Of a stretch of 64,000 bases of DNA, positions 13,231-26,322 are shown in pieces. The stretch's first letter is position 1. Every line of letters begins with the position of its first letter. Source of the DNA: Polytrichum commune (Eukaryota; Streptophyta; Polytrichopsida; Polytrichales; Polytrichaceae). The stretch covers positions 15,341,001 to 15,405,000 of the forward strand of contig OX485807.1 in assembly GCA_950295325.1 (NCBI GenBank), given 5' to 3'. The position numbers and the translations under genes are program-made. Under the pieces are notes generated by a model. The model was not told the DNA's origin, ran no database searches, and saw only the letters and a program-made list of their open reading frames with translations.

Positions 13231-13328
13231 CACGACTTGGTTAGTAGAGTTTGGGAAGGTGGTGGGTAGGGGTACAAGGCGGAGCGCAGGGTTTTTGCAA
13301 AGCTTTTGGAGGTGCGATCGCCATAGCC

Positions 13329-16300
13329 ATGGCCACTCTGTTTGGGTTCCCATGGCCCGACTGGGAGCACGAGAGCAAATGCACGGTGGCGGACCTCGCC
13401 CTCGTGCCCGTCTTCGCCGTCATATTCCCCACCGTTCGCTTCCTCCTCGACACACTCATTTTCGAGGTTCTCTCTCTCGCTCTCGCGCTGTGTGTGTGTG
13501 TGTGTGTGTGTGAGGATTAAGTGTCCAAGTTTTGCTCAGGTGCTTAGAGTTTCATTTGACCAGTTTCTGGTTGCAGATCGAGAGGTGTTGCTCTCTGTCT
13601 GGGTAAAGCATACAAAGGCATACAAAAACTTACGAGATACATAGAAAAGCAAGGGTTGTGTGTGACAGTTTTTTCTTTCGGATTCTTGATCGGTATGATG
13701 CAATGCGGGGTTTCTTTGTGCCAGAGGTGGGCATAGAGCTTTCAAAGGCGAAAATTTCCTCATGTTGGCAATGTCACGATTGCTTGTCATGCTCTGGGCA
13801 TTCTTTCTTTTGCGTTATTGGAGCATGTGGTTTTGATTGTGTTGCATCATATGAGTAGTAGGATGAAATTGCGGAGGCCAGCCGGATCAGGGGTGGACAA
13901 GGGAAGTGCCAAGTTGGTCTTGAAATTCGGGGATGGCTGGATAGATGTGTTGGGACTTGGTGTTATATATGGTATAATGGGATTATGCCAGGTACTATTT
14001 GTTTGGGTTCGGGGTGGTTCTGCTTGGAGTATTAGCAAGATGTTAGCGACAGAGGACTTTTTGGAGTTTAACTGGCTGGAGTGTGTTATGTGTGCAGAGG
14101 GTGGGAAGGAAATGGATAGTGGGATTCTCCCTGTCCTCGAAGCTGTCTGAAGATGAAATAGAAGACAACAAGAAAAAGTTGACAAAGTTTAAAGAGTCTT
14201 CATGGAAGTGTGTGTACTACTTAAGTGCGGAGATGCTAGCTCTGGCGGTAACTTACAATGAGCCATGGTTCCGAGATACCAAGTATTTCTGGGTGGGACC
14301 TGGTGACCATTTGTGGCCCAACCTACTGGCCAAGTAAGGCGTACCTTAAATTTATTATTCATCACTTTAAAAAAAATTCTTTTTACGTGTGCCTTGGTAT
14401 AGGATGACCTAATTGTTAGGCAAAGGTTCGGTTTGTACTCCTTTCAATACAAAGAAGTACATGTAAATCACAGGAGAATGCCACCTTGTGGGTGACTCAC
14501 TAATTTTCCAAAAAATCGACTTGGCAGGTTGAAGCTAAAGGTGTTGTATGCATATGCTGGTGGATTCTATACGTACAGCATCTTTGCTCTGCTGTTTTGG
14601 GAAACACGCCGAAAAGATTTTGGTGTTAGTATGTCTCACCATGTGGCGACATTGATCCTGATCGTTTTCTCTTACCTTGCCAAGTAAGCTTTCTTTCACA
14701 CAACTGTATACACCTGTAGCACATTATCTTTGACATTTACACATTGAATACTGGATGCACCTGTTCAGGTCTTTATGCCACAAACTTTGCTGTGGAAGGT
14801 CATTTAATGTCTAAAGAGGGTACTGAATTTTGTATTTCTATATTAGTCTTCTGTTCTGTGGTTACCATTCTCTGTAGAAAGCACCAAGAACCTGTAGACA
14901 GAATGACAATGTATTCAGTTTTCTAATTATTTACTGAGGTGTTCAAAACGTTTGCTGCTGTTTTTACCCAATTATTGCTTGTTTTTAACTTGTAGAATTT
15001 TAGAACGATTAGGATTCTGTAAGTTAATGATAATTTTATTTTTACGGGTAAGTTTGCATGTAAGTGTTTAAGGAGATGGATTTCCTTACAACATCGATAT
15101 GGAAGACTTTACACAAGTTCAGAGTTGAAGTCATAATTTGTCTCATGTTTTTTTACTTGTGTGCTATTACTTGAATTCCACCTATGTACCTTCTTCCAAA
15201 TACTCCATGTGCATCTCTGCAAAAATGATCATGTCCTGAAAGGAACTGGGCAATTTCAAGCAGTCAAGATTGAATCTTGGCTGGTGTGCATGATTGAGAG
15301 TTATTTGGAGGTGGTGTTTGTTCTCCAGCTCATGGACACAGATGCTGTTCCTTATGAACATCATATGCGTTCCTGTAAGTGTACCAGGAATACTGCAAGG
15401 TGCTTTGGGAGTGCAAATTGGGTTCAATCAATGACTCGATAGCACATATTATCTCTTACTTGACTTTTAGACATGAGAAGCCTGCAATGCTGAGATTTGA
15501 AAACCTTCACCTTGTGTTTGTGGCAGGTTAGCTCGTGCAGGATCAGTGATATTGGCTGTTCATGATGGCAGTGATGTATTTTTGGAAGTAGGGAAGTTGA
15601 CAAAGTATGGCGGCTTTGAGCTCATTCCAAGCATTTCATTCATTTTGTTCGCTATATCTTGGTTTCTTTTGCGACTCATCATCTTCCCGTTCATTCTTAT
15701 CAGAAGCAGCACGTGAGTATATTGAGCACATCTCCTCTTATTCAACTCTTTTGTATTTGTCTGTTTATGCATTGGTTGCGGTACCTGACTTTATTGCATG
15801 ATTACACAGAAAGCAGTGCAATGGGTGAACTCACAAATGCTGCAGAGTTGTGGATGCTATTGCCTGGTTTTGCCAAGTATCTGGTGTGTCTGGTCTTAAA
15901 TATTCACATTTCCAGCTCCAAGGTTGAATATGGAGACTTAGTCACTTCTTGGAAAAGCAGTATCAATGTGAAAGGTTTTTAACAACTAAAAGTCATTCTA
16001 AAACAAATAAAAGAACTAAAATGGCAGTATTGCTATTGGACACCTTTGTAATTATTTTTTGTTTTGTTTCTCTTCCACAGTGTGGAGGTGCTGCAACTAC
16101 TGGACAAGGAGAAGAATCCGGAGGGGCCATACTTATATTATGTCTTCAATTCACTATTGATCAGCTTGCTAGTGTTGCATGTGTACTGGTGGGTACTGAT
16201 ATGGAGAATGATCGTCAAACAAGTACAAGACCGGGGGAAAATCTCAGATGACGTTCGATCTGGTATGTCCTCAATAATCACAGCTTCTTATACCTTAGTA

Positions 16301-17326
16301 ATTCACCATCAAGTGTGCTTGTCCTGCAGGGTAGAGGGTTTGACCTAATCTTGGGAGAACTTCAGACTAACTATAACAACTAAAGGCACATTTATCTGTG
16401 TGGGGAATGAATGTCTTTGGCCCTACTTATCTTTAACATGTGGTTTTGACCTATACCTGTTTTTGCATCATAGAGTTCTTCACTTCTACCATATCACTGA
16501 TGGAGGAACTGACACAGAAGATGTTTAATTTGTTCTATTTAAAAAATTAAAATTGATTTGATTTTTCTACTCGATCATATGCTAGTGGGTATAAGGGCAG
16601 CTTGCTGTTTGTTATATTTTCACATTTGGTGACGTGAAACATGGGAAATATTTATTCTCCTCTGCACATCTGGGCAATAAGTTAGTTGGAACTAGGTGTG
16701 GTGGTTACGGGCTGCATTATAAAGTATTTTGCTCTCGCTTTCTGTAGGCTACATCTATGATCCAACACTATTATATCGTGTTAGGTCAGGCTTGCCAGAG
16801 GGCGTTGTTTAATTTTAGTCTAGTCTGACATCTGGGGGCATCATCAGAAGATGTATCTTAAGAGATGCACATTGGCAATGCAAATTGGCCTCCACTCATA
16901 AGGCTGTGGTTTGACTTGTGCACATAGAACGAGCAAACCTGTTGGACATAACAGAGAAAGGAGAATATAAGAGGGAAGGAAAGAAGAACTGACACTGCTG
17001 ATGACCCATTCTAGCACAAGGGACTTACTGTGATATGCAGTGGTAAAGCCCCTTTGCAGTATAATCTCTGCAAGTAGCTGACAATTTAGGTAGAAGTTTG
17101 TGTTTTGATGTTCACCCATTTCCTGCTGAGAATTTAGCAGTCTGTGTCACACATGCCTAACTCTGTCAACCTCTAAAATAATCCTCTTACTTCGAAATTG
17201 TTCAAGGCAATTGAATCACTCTTTTTACTACTCTTGACACTGTTTTTGTTTTTGTTGTTGTTGTTGCATGTGAATTCAGACTCGGACTCAGATTCAGATG
17301 ATGAAGACAAGTCCAAAGAAGATTGA
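13329..17326 (+). CDS. LOH: Ceramide synthase, LAG1/LOH type (TLC domain)
   Basis: An ER-membrane sphingosine N-acyltransferase that makes ceramide from a long-chain base and acyl-CoA. Six exons (13329-13466, 14098-14333, 14528-14683, 15527-15712, 16081-16262, 17280-17326) make 945 nt, 314 aa, close to Arabidopsis LOH1 in length and order. The N-terminus has DWEHES and a first hydrophobic segment (about 20-46). Residues 60-125 carry [20 protein letters not shown] and NEPWF. The Lag1 motif runs through [20 protein letters not shown] (H162/H163), then [20 protein letters not shown] (H189, D190, D193), the residues known to be needed for catalysis in the family. The C-terminus has [24 protein letters not shown], an acidic Ser-rich tail found in plant LOH proteins and a likely phosphorylation site. 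It looks intact. It lacks the N-terminal Hox-like domain of animal CerS, as usual for plants. Confidence 0.96.
13488..13513 (+). repeat. (TG)n microsatellite in ceramide synthase intron 1
   Basis: About 12 TG dinucleotides lie just after the exon 1 donor. They create spurious Cys-Val repeats in translations of this region. Confidence 0.9.
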
Positions 17327-18535
17327 TTTCAGAAGTTGAGCCTCCTTCCATTTAAGCGAGACCTCCCCATGCAGTCGACAGGGTATTGCAGACTTGCTGG
17401 GCGCTGTGTTCCTGCTTGTGGAACCCTGCATGAATTGCACCTGGATGTGGTCTCAAGCCCCTAACTCGCAGACTTACTTGCCTATTCTTAAGGGCTGCAG
17501 TTCACTTTTGGTTCTCAATTCAATTTCTAATCCTCAGTGCTTTGTTGAGGACTAGGAAACAGATGCGGAAAGACTTTGCAAGAGATTACTACGTCTTGCA
17601 TTTGTTTAGCTACCCTTCCTTGATTTGTGTGGCTACACCCCCTGTACCCTGATTGTAGTTGAACCTTATTCCAGTGATGTGAATGTGGTAGAATACCCCA
17701 TTCCTTCTGGAGGTTATCAGCACCGAAACATAGATCTTGCTCATTCACCGAGAAGAGTTATACCAAACCTGTGATTCATGATTAGTAAAATGTTTTGCGT
17801 TTCAGTCTTCTCTATCAAGTTGGGGTTGTGAGTTTGGTTCCTCTCCTTTAGTTGAGAAAAGTGTTTGACCATGCTTTGTTCATGAGCTGTCCTTATTCTG
17901 TCCAAGAGGATTTCATTTGGTTGTTTAAGTAGGTATTGGACAAGTTTTCTTATGAAGGCTCAATGTACAACATGGTATATCCTCTGATCCATAAATTTGT
18001 TTTTATTGAGGGGAAGCAAAGACCAACCATTATTGCTGAACAATTTATCAGTTGGGTTATCTGCAACTGATGGTTACTGGTTAAACTGCATAATCTGAAA
18101 GTCTATGATTGCTATAATTACCATGTTCATTTAAGTTTTAATTTAGTGGTTTGCCATGCACAATCCTCCTTTCCTCTGTATGATTGACCTATTAAGAAAG
18201 CCCTGAAAGTTCCTCAGATACTAAATAGGGGATGCGAAGTCATGCCTTTGGTGTTCAGAGTTATACTCATTTCTTGTGTGCAGTATTTTCAAGTTTACTT
18301 CGGTGGCTTGTTTGTTCTGTACAGTTGGTGGAAGAGCCCAAATACATTCCTTAGAATGCAATTCCATGAAAGAGCTCAACCAGGGATTGCAAGCTACATC
18401 AGAGGTTGAATTGTGTGCTTTTTTGGACTAAGAAGTGCATTTTTCTGTCCACATTGTGTCTACAATGCAATTCCTTGTCTTCAACCTTGTTACTTTGCAG
18501 TGTGAATATAGAGAACTGCTCGGAACATCTCTGCT
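17327..18535. other. 3' intergenic region between convergent ceramide synthase and MYB genes
   Basis: This is probably the 3' UTR of the ceramide synthase followed by the 3' UTR of the MYB gene. I see no further gene or mobile element. Confidence 0.5.
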
Positions 18536-21500
18536 TTAACTTCCAAGAAAATTGTTCAATTCTTGGGGAGTAGTAGAGCTTGCGAAATTGTGCTCTTCGA
18601 AAACCTCGTTGTGTTCTCCGCTGACAATGGCATATGGGGATAGTGACTCAGTACAAGACGTGACAGTTGAGTTGGAATTACCGCCACAGTCGAATGTTGG
18701 CGTTGGAGTTTGTATCAAAAGCCAACTCATAACTTCCTCCATATCCACTTGTCCATCTTTGGGTGACATTGCATCCTCAATCATCACATAATTCTGCACA
18801 ACAATTTTTGTAAACTGGAATTTTGGTGGTGGCTACACTGGTAATCCCAATTTAGTGCGTGTTACTGTTCGGAGTGACACAGTGCTACAACTATTTAATG
18901 AGAATGTAGTATTCTACCAAAAGTGAACTTTCGCTGGTAAGAATTGAACTCCTGATTAAGACTTTATTGCACTGTGTAACTCCAAATTAGTGACACGTAC
19001 TAATTGGGATCATTAGTATCATAAAGAAATAAACTATGTCATCCATCTATTAAGGCAATAACATTTAGCATCACTATATTGATACTTGTCATGATTGGCC
19101 CAACATGCAAGTCTAGGCTATCATTCTATGGTCTATGCAATTAGGTTGTCCCATGCTAATTTATCGACATTCCACACTATGTTGAATGTTTACTACCATA
19201 GTGGTTGCTATATGGATGACTAAACAACTTTATAAGTATTTGTCGTTTGGGTTTGACCCAAGTTAGATTGCGTGAATTTAAGGGTGCGAACACATATCAC
19301 ATATCACATTGTTTTTAAAAACAAAGGAAAAAAAATGTGGACAACACACTACTATGTCGCACACTCTAATATAAACAAGTCAGTGGAGGCTCCAACATAT
19401 ATAAGACCATGGTTTTGTTAATTTACACATCAATGAATTGCATAGAAGCAAATTGTGGCATATCCCTTGTCACAATCATGAGAATTAAAGCATGGTCATT
19501 GTAGGTCTTTAAGAAGTACTAAGATGGAGGTGTCATAATCCAACACCTTCGATTATGAAACGCCTACTTCAGGGTTGGTGGTCACAAACTCTAACGGGCG
19601 TTATCTTTTATTCATTTGGTGAATGGAAGCCCAACATACAATATCAGTCTAGCTCAACATGGGACTGGTAGGGAGTGTATTCCAACATGAGCAACAAAAG
19701 TGTTTCCCATTGGGGGTTCTACACATTGACTAATTTATGGGAAGAAAGGTTGATACAACAAGACACCTAATAGTCACATCTAGATTGGAGACATTTCCAT
19801 GTCCTTGTTTGATCCGGAAATCTTGCTCTTTCCAACCAATTGTATATTTATTAATGGTGTTGTTGTTGTTTTTTGATTTTTTTTTGATTTTTTTTTGATA
19901 ACAAATTGACATTCTTCCTTAATTATATCATATGGATATTCTTGGTATTGTGATGTAATTGCAAGTGAATTAGATCATTTCACCTCACTAGATGTATTTT
20001 GATCTGGGGCGTAGTTATCTGCTGTATGTTTCATCCCAGTGCCAAGGCCTAATATCAAGAGACATTTATAGTAGCAATTCAGTGTTGGTAATCACTTGAT
20101 CAATCATGTTGGTGGCTAGTAGAACATGAACATGTCCAAAAAATAATGTGGCGAGTTGGAAGGTTCACATCTTAGCATATTCATGTATCATAAAAGGGTT
20201 GTAGAAATGACGAGGTTCTTTGAAGAGATTGAGAAGTAATAACTTAACTGTACTTACGATCGGGGCCAAGGTCTTCGGGGACGTCAATGGTTAACTCGAG
20301 CCTTGAGCATGATGTCTCAAATATGTTGGACTTTAAAAATGCCATGTTTGCAACTCTGAACCGGACCTTCATCCATGGTTGCTAGATTATATACATATTC
20401 CATCGAATGAAGAATGGAATCTCAAATATTTTACATGTACTATACTCTCGTAGGTTCTTAAGACAATTCATGGAACCCACTCTAAGAAGAAAATTTCATA
20501 TGGAGTTGTGCTAACTCCATAACAACATATATACTAGATGTAATAAAAAACCGGCTTTTATTTGTCTTTTGCAATCTACATGATCATAGTAGTTGACAAT
20601 TAAGAGGAACCTTTGTTGTTGTTGGTGTTCTTCTTCTTCTTCATCTTGGACAAGTCTTTCGGATAATTTTAGGCCGTGTTCACATTGGCCATTGGTCCAA
20701 GATGCCATATGCCTCTTCGCATTCGTGTGGCTTGGCTGAAGAGATTGATGTGATCGCTTCGTGCATAAAGCATTGTAACGGTTTTTCACAGCATTGTCTG
20801 TCCTGTTCAAAAAAATATTGAATATGGTGTTATTACATTAGCTTTCTCCTTAACCATGTGCATAGATTAACAAGGGAATCCGGACCCTCCCAAGTGGGTT
20901 TTGGGAGTGAGAATGAGTTTGTCCGGAAAGTAAATGACATTTAAGGGAATTATGTATGTAACTTGCGCTCTTGAACCGTAACCTATCTTTCATAACTTCA
21001 CATTACAAAGGGTGACATGCCCAATTCAACCTCACGAAGCAAGGTGATGCACCTTGGCCCACATGGAGGAGCTAATGTCTATCTCGAAGGATCGGGCCAA
21101 AAGTTTTTGAGTTCTCTTTTCTTGACCCACAACTCAATCTTCCTTGAGCACTTCTCTAGAGCTTCATAGAGGATGCTGATAACACGACTGGCAAAAGAAT
21201 CTCCTAAAACTCATGGTTTTGACCAGTGGTGGACTGGTATTGTCTTTTTCTTTGATGCCATTTGGGTATCTATAATGAGGATTTCACACTTTTTGATACC
21301 ATTCGGGTCTATGTACCATGCAAGAACTTTCATACTTAGGTAAAATCACCCTAGTATCAATATGGTTTAGAATGGTATTGACCCAAATGATAAACTTAGG
21401 TATACGAAGATTCTCCCACCTTGACATGCCCACCAGATATCAATATTTGATTGGTATTATAATTTTGATATTCACGGGTAGGTTCTTTGATATTGTTATT

Positions 21501-24500
21501 GATGTTGATTATTGATACCACGCATTCACCAATATACCAATCCAACATTGGTTTTGACCTTCCCTTTGCCAATTTATGGATAATTTTACTGCCCCTTTAT
21601 TGAAAATGTAAGAACTTCCCAACAACTTCAAGCGACCTCAAAAACATGCTAACGATTCATTGGCGTGCAAGGAATTATCAACAATGGTGGCAAGTTTATC
21701 CATTATATATATGTATATATCCATGCATGGGGTTGACCTCAAGGAATGGTTAGCTTCGTAAGATGCATCAAAAGAACACATGTCAAGCATGGCACGACTC
21801 GGAGCAATTTGATAATTCAAGTGAATAAAAACATGAGGAACGAGGAGGATTTCTTTCTACTCGGGGTGCAATAGAAATTTGCCCCTATAAGATTATTGAT
21901 GATTCATACTGAATCAACTTCAATAGACTAGCTCGAAGTCTCTAACCCCGATTCAGGTGTCGATTTGGATAAAAATAACAACCCCTCGGCTCCACATAGG
22001 AATCCACATTGGCGCCTTCCTTGATCGTAGGTCTTAGAAGCACATACCCCAGTGAAAGCTACACTAAATATTATATTCAATGTCCCTTACTATTTCAAAT
22101 TATGCAACACTATAATTACCTATTGTACATCTCATTTCTTTTTGACCAACAAAGGTCAAATTGGTTGTCTTGGACATTATAGAACATTCACATCTTTACT
22201 GGGTAAAAAAATTTACGTTAATAATACAATATTTATCATAAGGGTTCATGGCGAGTGCCTCGTAAATATTGCATATAGTAAATGGGGCAGTCATTAATTA
22301 CCTCCCCGGAACCATTTTGGCAATCTCGGTCCATCGATTCCCATAAGCATTGTGACCCTGTACAATTTAGCAAACACACATGAAGAGAGAGAGAGAGAGA
22401 GAGTCCCCTTCAAAGGAGAGGTTATGAGTGAGGAGTGAGAGAAGACATTTTCTACTTGTTTTTGGTCGAATATATGTTGTAATTCTTTCCTACGATAATT
22501 AAGTGGCACCTCTCCATGGTTTTCTTTCCTCTAAACATGTAAGTATGGGAAGTTTGTTAACGACCAATGAAACATTCAATAGTAGGCCACTGCACACTAG
22601 GGTTGGGAATATTCCGAGCATAATGTTTCTTTTATGGTTTCTTTTACAAAATGAACAATATTCATCTTCAGTCCTGTTCGTTCTGCCACATTGAGCCGAC
22701 GACTTGTCTTGTTGGGATTTTTCACACTTTCCTTGTCATATATAATGAAATGTTATAGAGGGTTGTTGTCGGGGGCCTGCATGTGGTTCGTGCACCTACC
22801 CAATAGGTCAACGCTGGCGCCAACGTTACAAGGCCGGTACTATAGACCATGATTATTGGCAAGGGAAGTCATCCTTGCCCTTTTAGAAAGGGTGGAGAGG
22901 AGGTAGGTTGAGTAGTGTTATGGGCAATCCATTTTTGGAAGCATGGGTGAATACATGAGTATTAAGTTGATGCTTTTGATGTTACCGGTGTGCAAATTTT
23001 GAAGGAGTGGTAGGCAAATATGATGAGCAAGCAAATAGACCTGTAGTAGAAGACGGTCTTCTTCACCACTCCAACTGCTTTTGTTCATGCACATGTGTAG
23101 GTATGTCCGCCACCTAGGCAAGTGGAACACACGTTAGAAACCCATCCATATTTATATGTGGTCCCAATGACGAGATGAGTGATTTATAAATGGGGCAAAT
23201 TGAACTGGAGAGAAAAAAAATTTGATTGTCAATTGAGTCCCTTAACCATGTGAACCATGGGGAAGAAGCTGTATTTGCAGGTTAACTAGAAGCATCATGT
23301 GGAGAGTTGCGCGTAGCGAGTAGGGAACATGACTCTCAAGTAGGTCAGTGATCATAACACTTAGAGGAAATGAAAGGTGGTTGTGTGCACATATGCAAGG
23401 GAGTGGATTTTCTTTGCACTTGTGAAGTTGGTAATGAAGGCCTAGTCAATGGGTTTTGCCTAGTTTATCACATGTTTCCTAGGCGGTAAATTACCCAAAA
23501 TCTTTTGTGCAATTTACTTTACCCAAGAGCCTACTTTTAGATGGAGGTGGTTTAAGAATATGAAAGAGGATAGTCATCACCATCCATAACATTATTAAGT
23601 AGGGAGAGCCCATTCTCTTTCCCTTGGAAAAATCTCTGTTGACTAGATTCCAATGGTGTGTGTTTACAAAGTATTGTAATTGGCATAGCAAAAAATTCTC
23701 CCCACCTCTTTCGGCACTCACGAGGTGTCTTCTTTTGCATTTTAGCCGAAATGATGTGCCACCTGTATTTGTGCAAAACCATGTTAATAATGTTGTTATT
23801 TCTCACATGCTGCTTGACCACCTCACTAGCCTGGTATAAATTAAAGTGCACCGATTAGAACAAAATATGGAAACGCAAGTGCTTCTTGACACTTGCATGA
23901 ATATAACCCCATTCATCTCCAATGATTCTTAGCTTATACATAGTTTTCTTTGGGTGAACGTCCAAGGTTGAAGAATTTGCAGGTTGAGGATTTCATCATT
24001 GTCCCTCAACTTTTGATGCCACCCACTGTAGTATTAAAACTACATCATGACCTTCATGTTTCAAGAAATATTGTAAAAACTGGTCATATGTATAGGAGAA
24101 TGCCTAGAGTGGAGTGCAATACGAAATTCAAGGGCGGTGTCTGAAAATCCCACATTACACCTCCATTGCACGCCACAATGAGCATCTCATGCATAAATTG
24201 TTAATTTAATTAAATTAATTTGGATACGTTGAGGGCCTTTGTGCATTATATGTATCATAATAGGCACACAACATTATGATACATTGTCATACACTGCCTA
24301 CCCCTATCCTTCTTTGTCTGCAACATTATGCTCTACAATGAGCATAACTCGACAAAGGAAATGATGACCATAATTAGTTATGTGACATTGGATACCTTTT
24401 GTATTAGACGTACATAGGCATGTATAATGCATCATGCATTTCAATGTGAGTAACAACATAGATTTTCATTAATGGAAAAGCTTGTACTTTTTGGTCCCGT

Positions 24501-26322
24501 GTCGCTTGACAAGCTCCCTCAAGATCTCGTCCTCCTGATGTGCCAAAAGTAGATCCGTTTCATTAAGGCACACAACAAATAGATAGATAGATAGATAGAT
24601 AGATAGACACACATGCTCTTGGCGGAGCAGGCATGAATGAAAAGCTCCATTCACCCGCATGCTATTGTCCTTTTGCAAGGGTAGGCAGATGACATAACAT
24701 GTGAAGAGGAAGTCACACGAAACACAATAACCTAACACATCTAACTTTAAGTTTTCGACGACCCGTATCAGTTCTCGAACAATTCCAAAGTGCACTCGTT
24801 ATTAAGCAGTGTGCGTTCGTTCATGTGGGCCTGGAGAACAAAACCATGGGATGTTTGAACCTAGTGCAAGGAGACTTAGATTAAGTAGAATTTGCACTAG
24901 GTTGGGGCATCCCATTGGTTATATTCTTGAGACTCACATGAACGAACGCGTACTGCTTAATAACGTTATGAAAGCATGAATTGATGTGTCACATAACATT
25001 CCTGATGAGGGACCCCCTCATCGTGAGAAATCAATCAAGGTGGCTCGAATGAATATTGGAACAATCTCAAAGTGCAATCTCAAAGTAGGAATCGATGTCA
25101 CTAATAATACTTGCTCAACCACTTGAGGCGGGAACCCCTCGTCATGAGGAGTCAAGTCAAAAAGCTCCGAAAAGCTCTGTTGCGAGACTCGACTCTAGAT
25201 TGAGCTCACAACATCTCACTGTTATATTATGAGGACCCACATCACCGAGTGATGTTATGAGAGTCATGATGACTCGAACCAATTGAAAATTGATTCCAAA
25301 GAAAAGCACACATTTTGAATGTGGAAATGGATGTCACTGTAAACATTTGTTCAACCACTTGATGAGAGACCCTGACCCTTCTGATTTGTGAGGAATCAAC
25401 AAGGCTCGAATCGACAGTAGAACAATTCCAAAATGTGTCACCACTTCAAAGTAGGAGTCGATGTCGCGATAACATTGTAAATTTAGCCACTTGATGATGA
25501 GGGAGGGACCTTCGTCCCATGGAATGAAGCCTGTTTCGTTTCAGATTCAGACTGAATTTACCTAGTCATAATAAGGAGTGAGATTTAAACTGAGAACATC
25601 CGTTCTCTAGGGTTTGGGGATATAAGAGAATGAGTGACGTGAGGTTGATATTACAGAGTTTAGAGTGTTTTTAGGCAAGGAATCATCAACAAGCTTGCAC
25701 TTGCAATAAGCATAACTAAAGCAAGGAGAATCTGATTTTTATATGGAAATTTATCGATGTTTCATCGTAAATTTGCTAATGCCACACCACCAGTTTCGTT
25801 GTGTTAGATCTAATCTAATCTAATCGGTAGAAGTCGGCGAATGTTGGAAAACGAACGTACCGAACAAACACCCCCATTTACCTCAACTCAAACCATCAAA
25901 AGGGTTAGTTAGCATCACAATATTTCTCTCAACAAAGAATGAAGGTCAGTGACGGTGGGATTGTTTTGAAGTAGTCTTGGTTTTGTTCTGTGTGGAAGGT
26001 GACTGACCTGCTCACTGAAAGTGGGCGGAGGGTCGGTGGAGAGGTCGGAGGATTGGGAAGGAGAATGAAGAGACGGGTAAGCTTGGGAAGCAGCGAGTGT
26101 GGGTTGGAAAAATGATGATGATGATGATGATGACGATGGTGTGGAAGATGAGCCGGGCTTGTCACAGAATTCGCGGATGAGGGATGTCTGCACACAGCTT
26201 GAGGATCGCATCCGATGTGCACTCGCATCAGCGGATGGGTAGTACACTTGAGGCTGGACCATAAAATTGTTGTTGTTGTTGTTGTTGTGGTTGTTGTTTT
26301 GAATCACAGCATCTGACGCCAT
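18536..26322 (-). CDS. R2R3-MYB transcription factor, FLP/MYB88-like
   Basis: A nuclear DNA-binding factor; the Arabidopsis relatives FLP (MYB124) and MYB88 limit stomatal-lineage divisions. Seven minus-strand exons: 26322-26008, 24534-24488, 23762-23706, 23113-23041, 22357-22302, 20802-20580, 18793-18536. They total 1029 nt in frame, 342 aa, from the ATG MASDAVIQNNN. The N-terminal 100 residues have Asn and Ser tracts. R2 runs from FSEQEDEILRELVKRHGTKK to RECRKRWRTYL, with core residues F102, W122 and W141. R3 contains SSWSGEEDRLLLQ and YGNRWTEIAKMVPGRTDNAV, core W154, W173 and Y192. The GRTDNAVKNRYNALCTKRS end of R3 is the FLP-type signature. Oddity: the first Trp of R2 is Phe. The tail is acidic and Gln-rich. 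The first five exons are firm. The end of exon 6 and its link to exon 7 are inferred from phase and could differ. Confidence 0.85.
18843..19010. mobile_element. 168-bp MITE with ~42-bp terminal inverted repeats (MYB intron 6)
   Basis: The left end ATCCCAATTTAGTGCGTG.TACTG and the right end, reverse complemented, ATCCCAATTAGTACGTGTCACT, continue to match through GAGTnACACAGTGC. It is non-coding and sits in the last MYB intron. Confidence 0.8.
21222..21552. mobile_element. MITE family 2, copy 1 (MYB intron 5)
   Basis: Terminal inverted repeats ACCAGTGGTGGACTGGTAT and (reverse complement of the right end) ACCAATGTTGGATTGGTAT bound 331 bp. The interior block GTATCAATATGGTTTAGAAT is shared, in inverted orientation, with the copy at 44790-45139. 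It has no coding capacity. Confidence 0.85.
22386..22403. repeat. (GA)n microsatellite
   Basis: A short GA run in MYB intron 5, immediately upstream (in gene sense) of exon 5. Confidence 0.7.
24580..24606. repeat. (ATAG)n tetranucleotide microsatellite
   Basis: About six ATAG/GATA units lie just upstream of MYB exon 2 in gene sense. Confidence 0.9.
24797..24965. repeat. Long hairpin (arms ~73 nt) in MYB intron 1
   Basis: The left arm 24797-24869 and right arm 24892-24965 are imperfect reverse complements. Shared blocks are GTTATTAAGCAGT, CGTTCGTTCATGTG, ATGGGATG and AACCTAGTGCAA. The loop is about 22 nt. It could be a foldback transposon or a small-RNA precursor; the sequence does not decide. 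Confidence 0.8.
25676..25872 (-). mobile_element. MITE family 4, partial copy (MYB intron 1)
   Basis: The blocks GCATAACTAAAGCA, TTTGCTAATGC.ACAC, GGTAGAAGTCGGCGAATGTTGG and ACCGAACAAACACCCCC are diverged matches to the minus-oriented copy at 31666-32041. The outer half is missing. Confidence 0.6.

Larger units (their letters stand above)
8605..13328. other. Divergent upstream region of USP and ceramide synthase
   Basis: This 4.7-kb segment separates two head-to-head genes. It holds a tandem duplication (9075-9354), a moderately GC-rich stretch with a CT tract (about 9360-9780), an inverted pair of MITEs (9884-10963), a short MITE (11853-11989) and a degenerate minisatellite (about 12500-13230). 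Open frames in it, for example 9307-9768 on minus, have low-complexity or repeat-derived content and show no recognisable domain. Confidence 0.6.

Noticed and set aside
13817-14150. Open frame of about 110 codons before ceramide synthase exon 2
   Set aside because: It is intron 1 running into the out-of-frame start of exon 2. LOH homology fixes exon 2 at 14098 in another frame.
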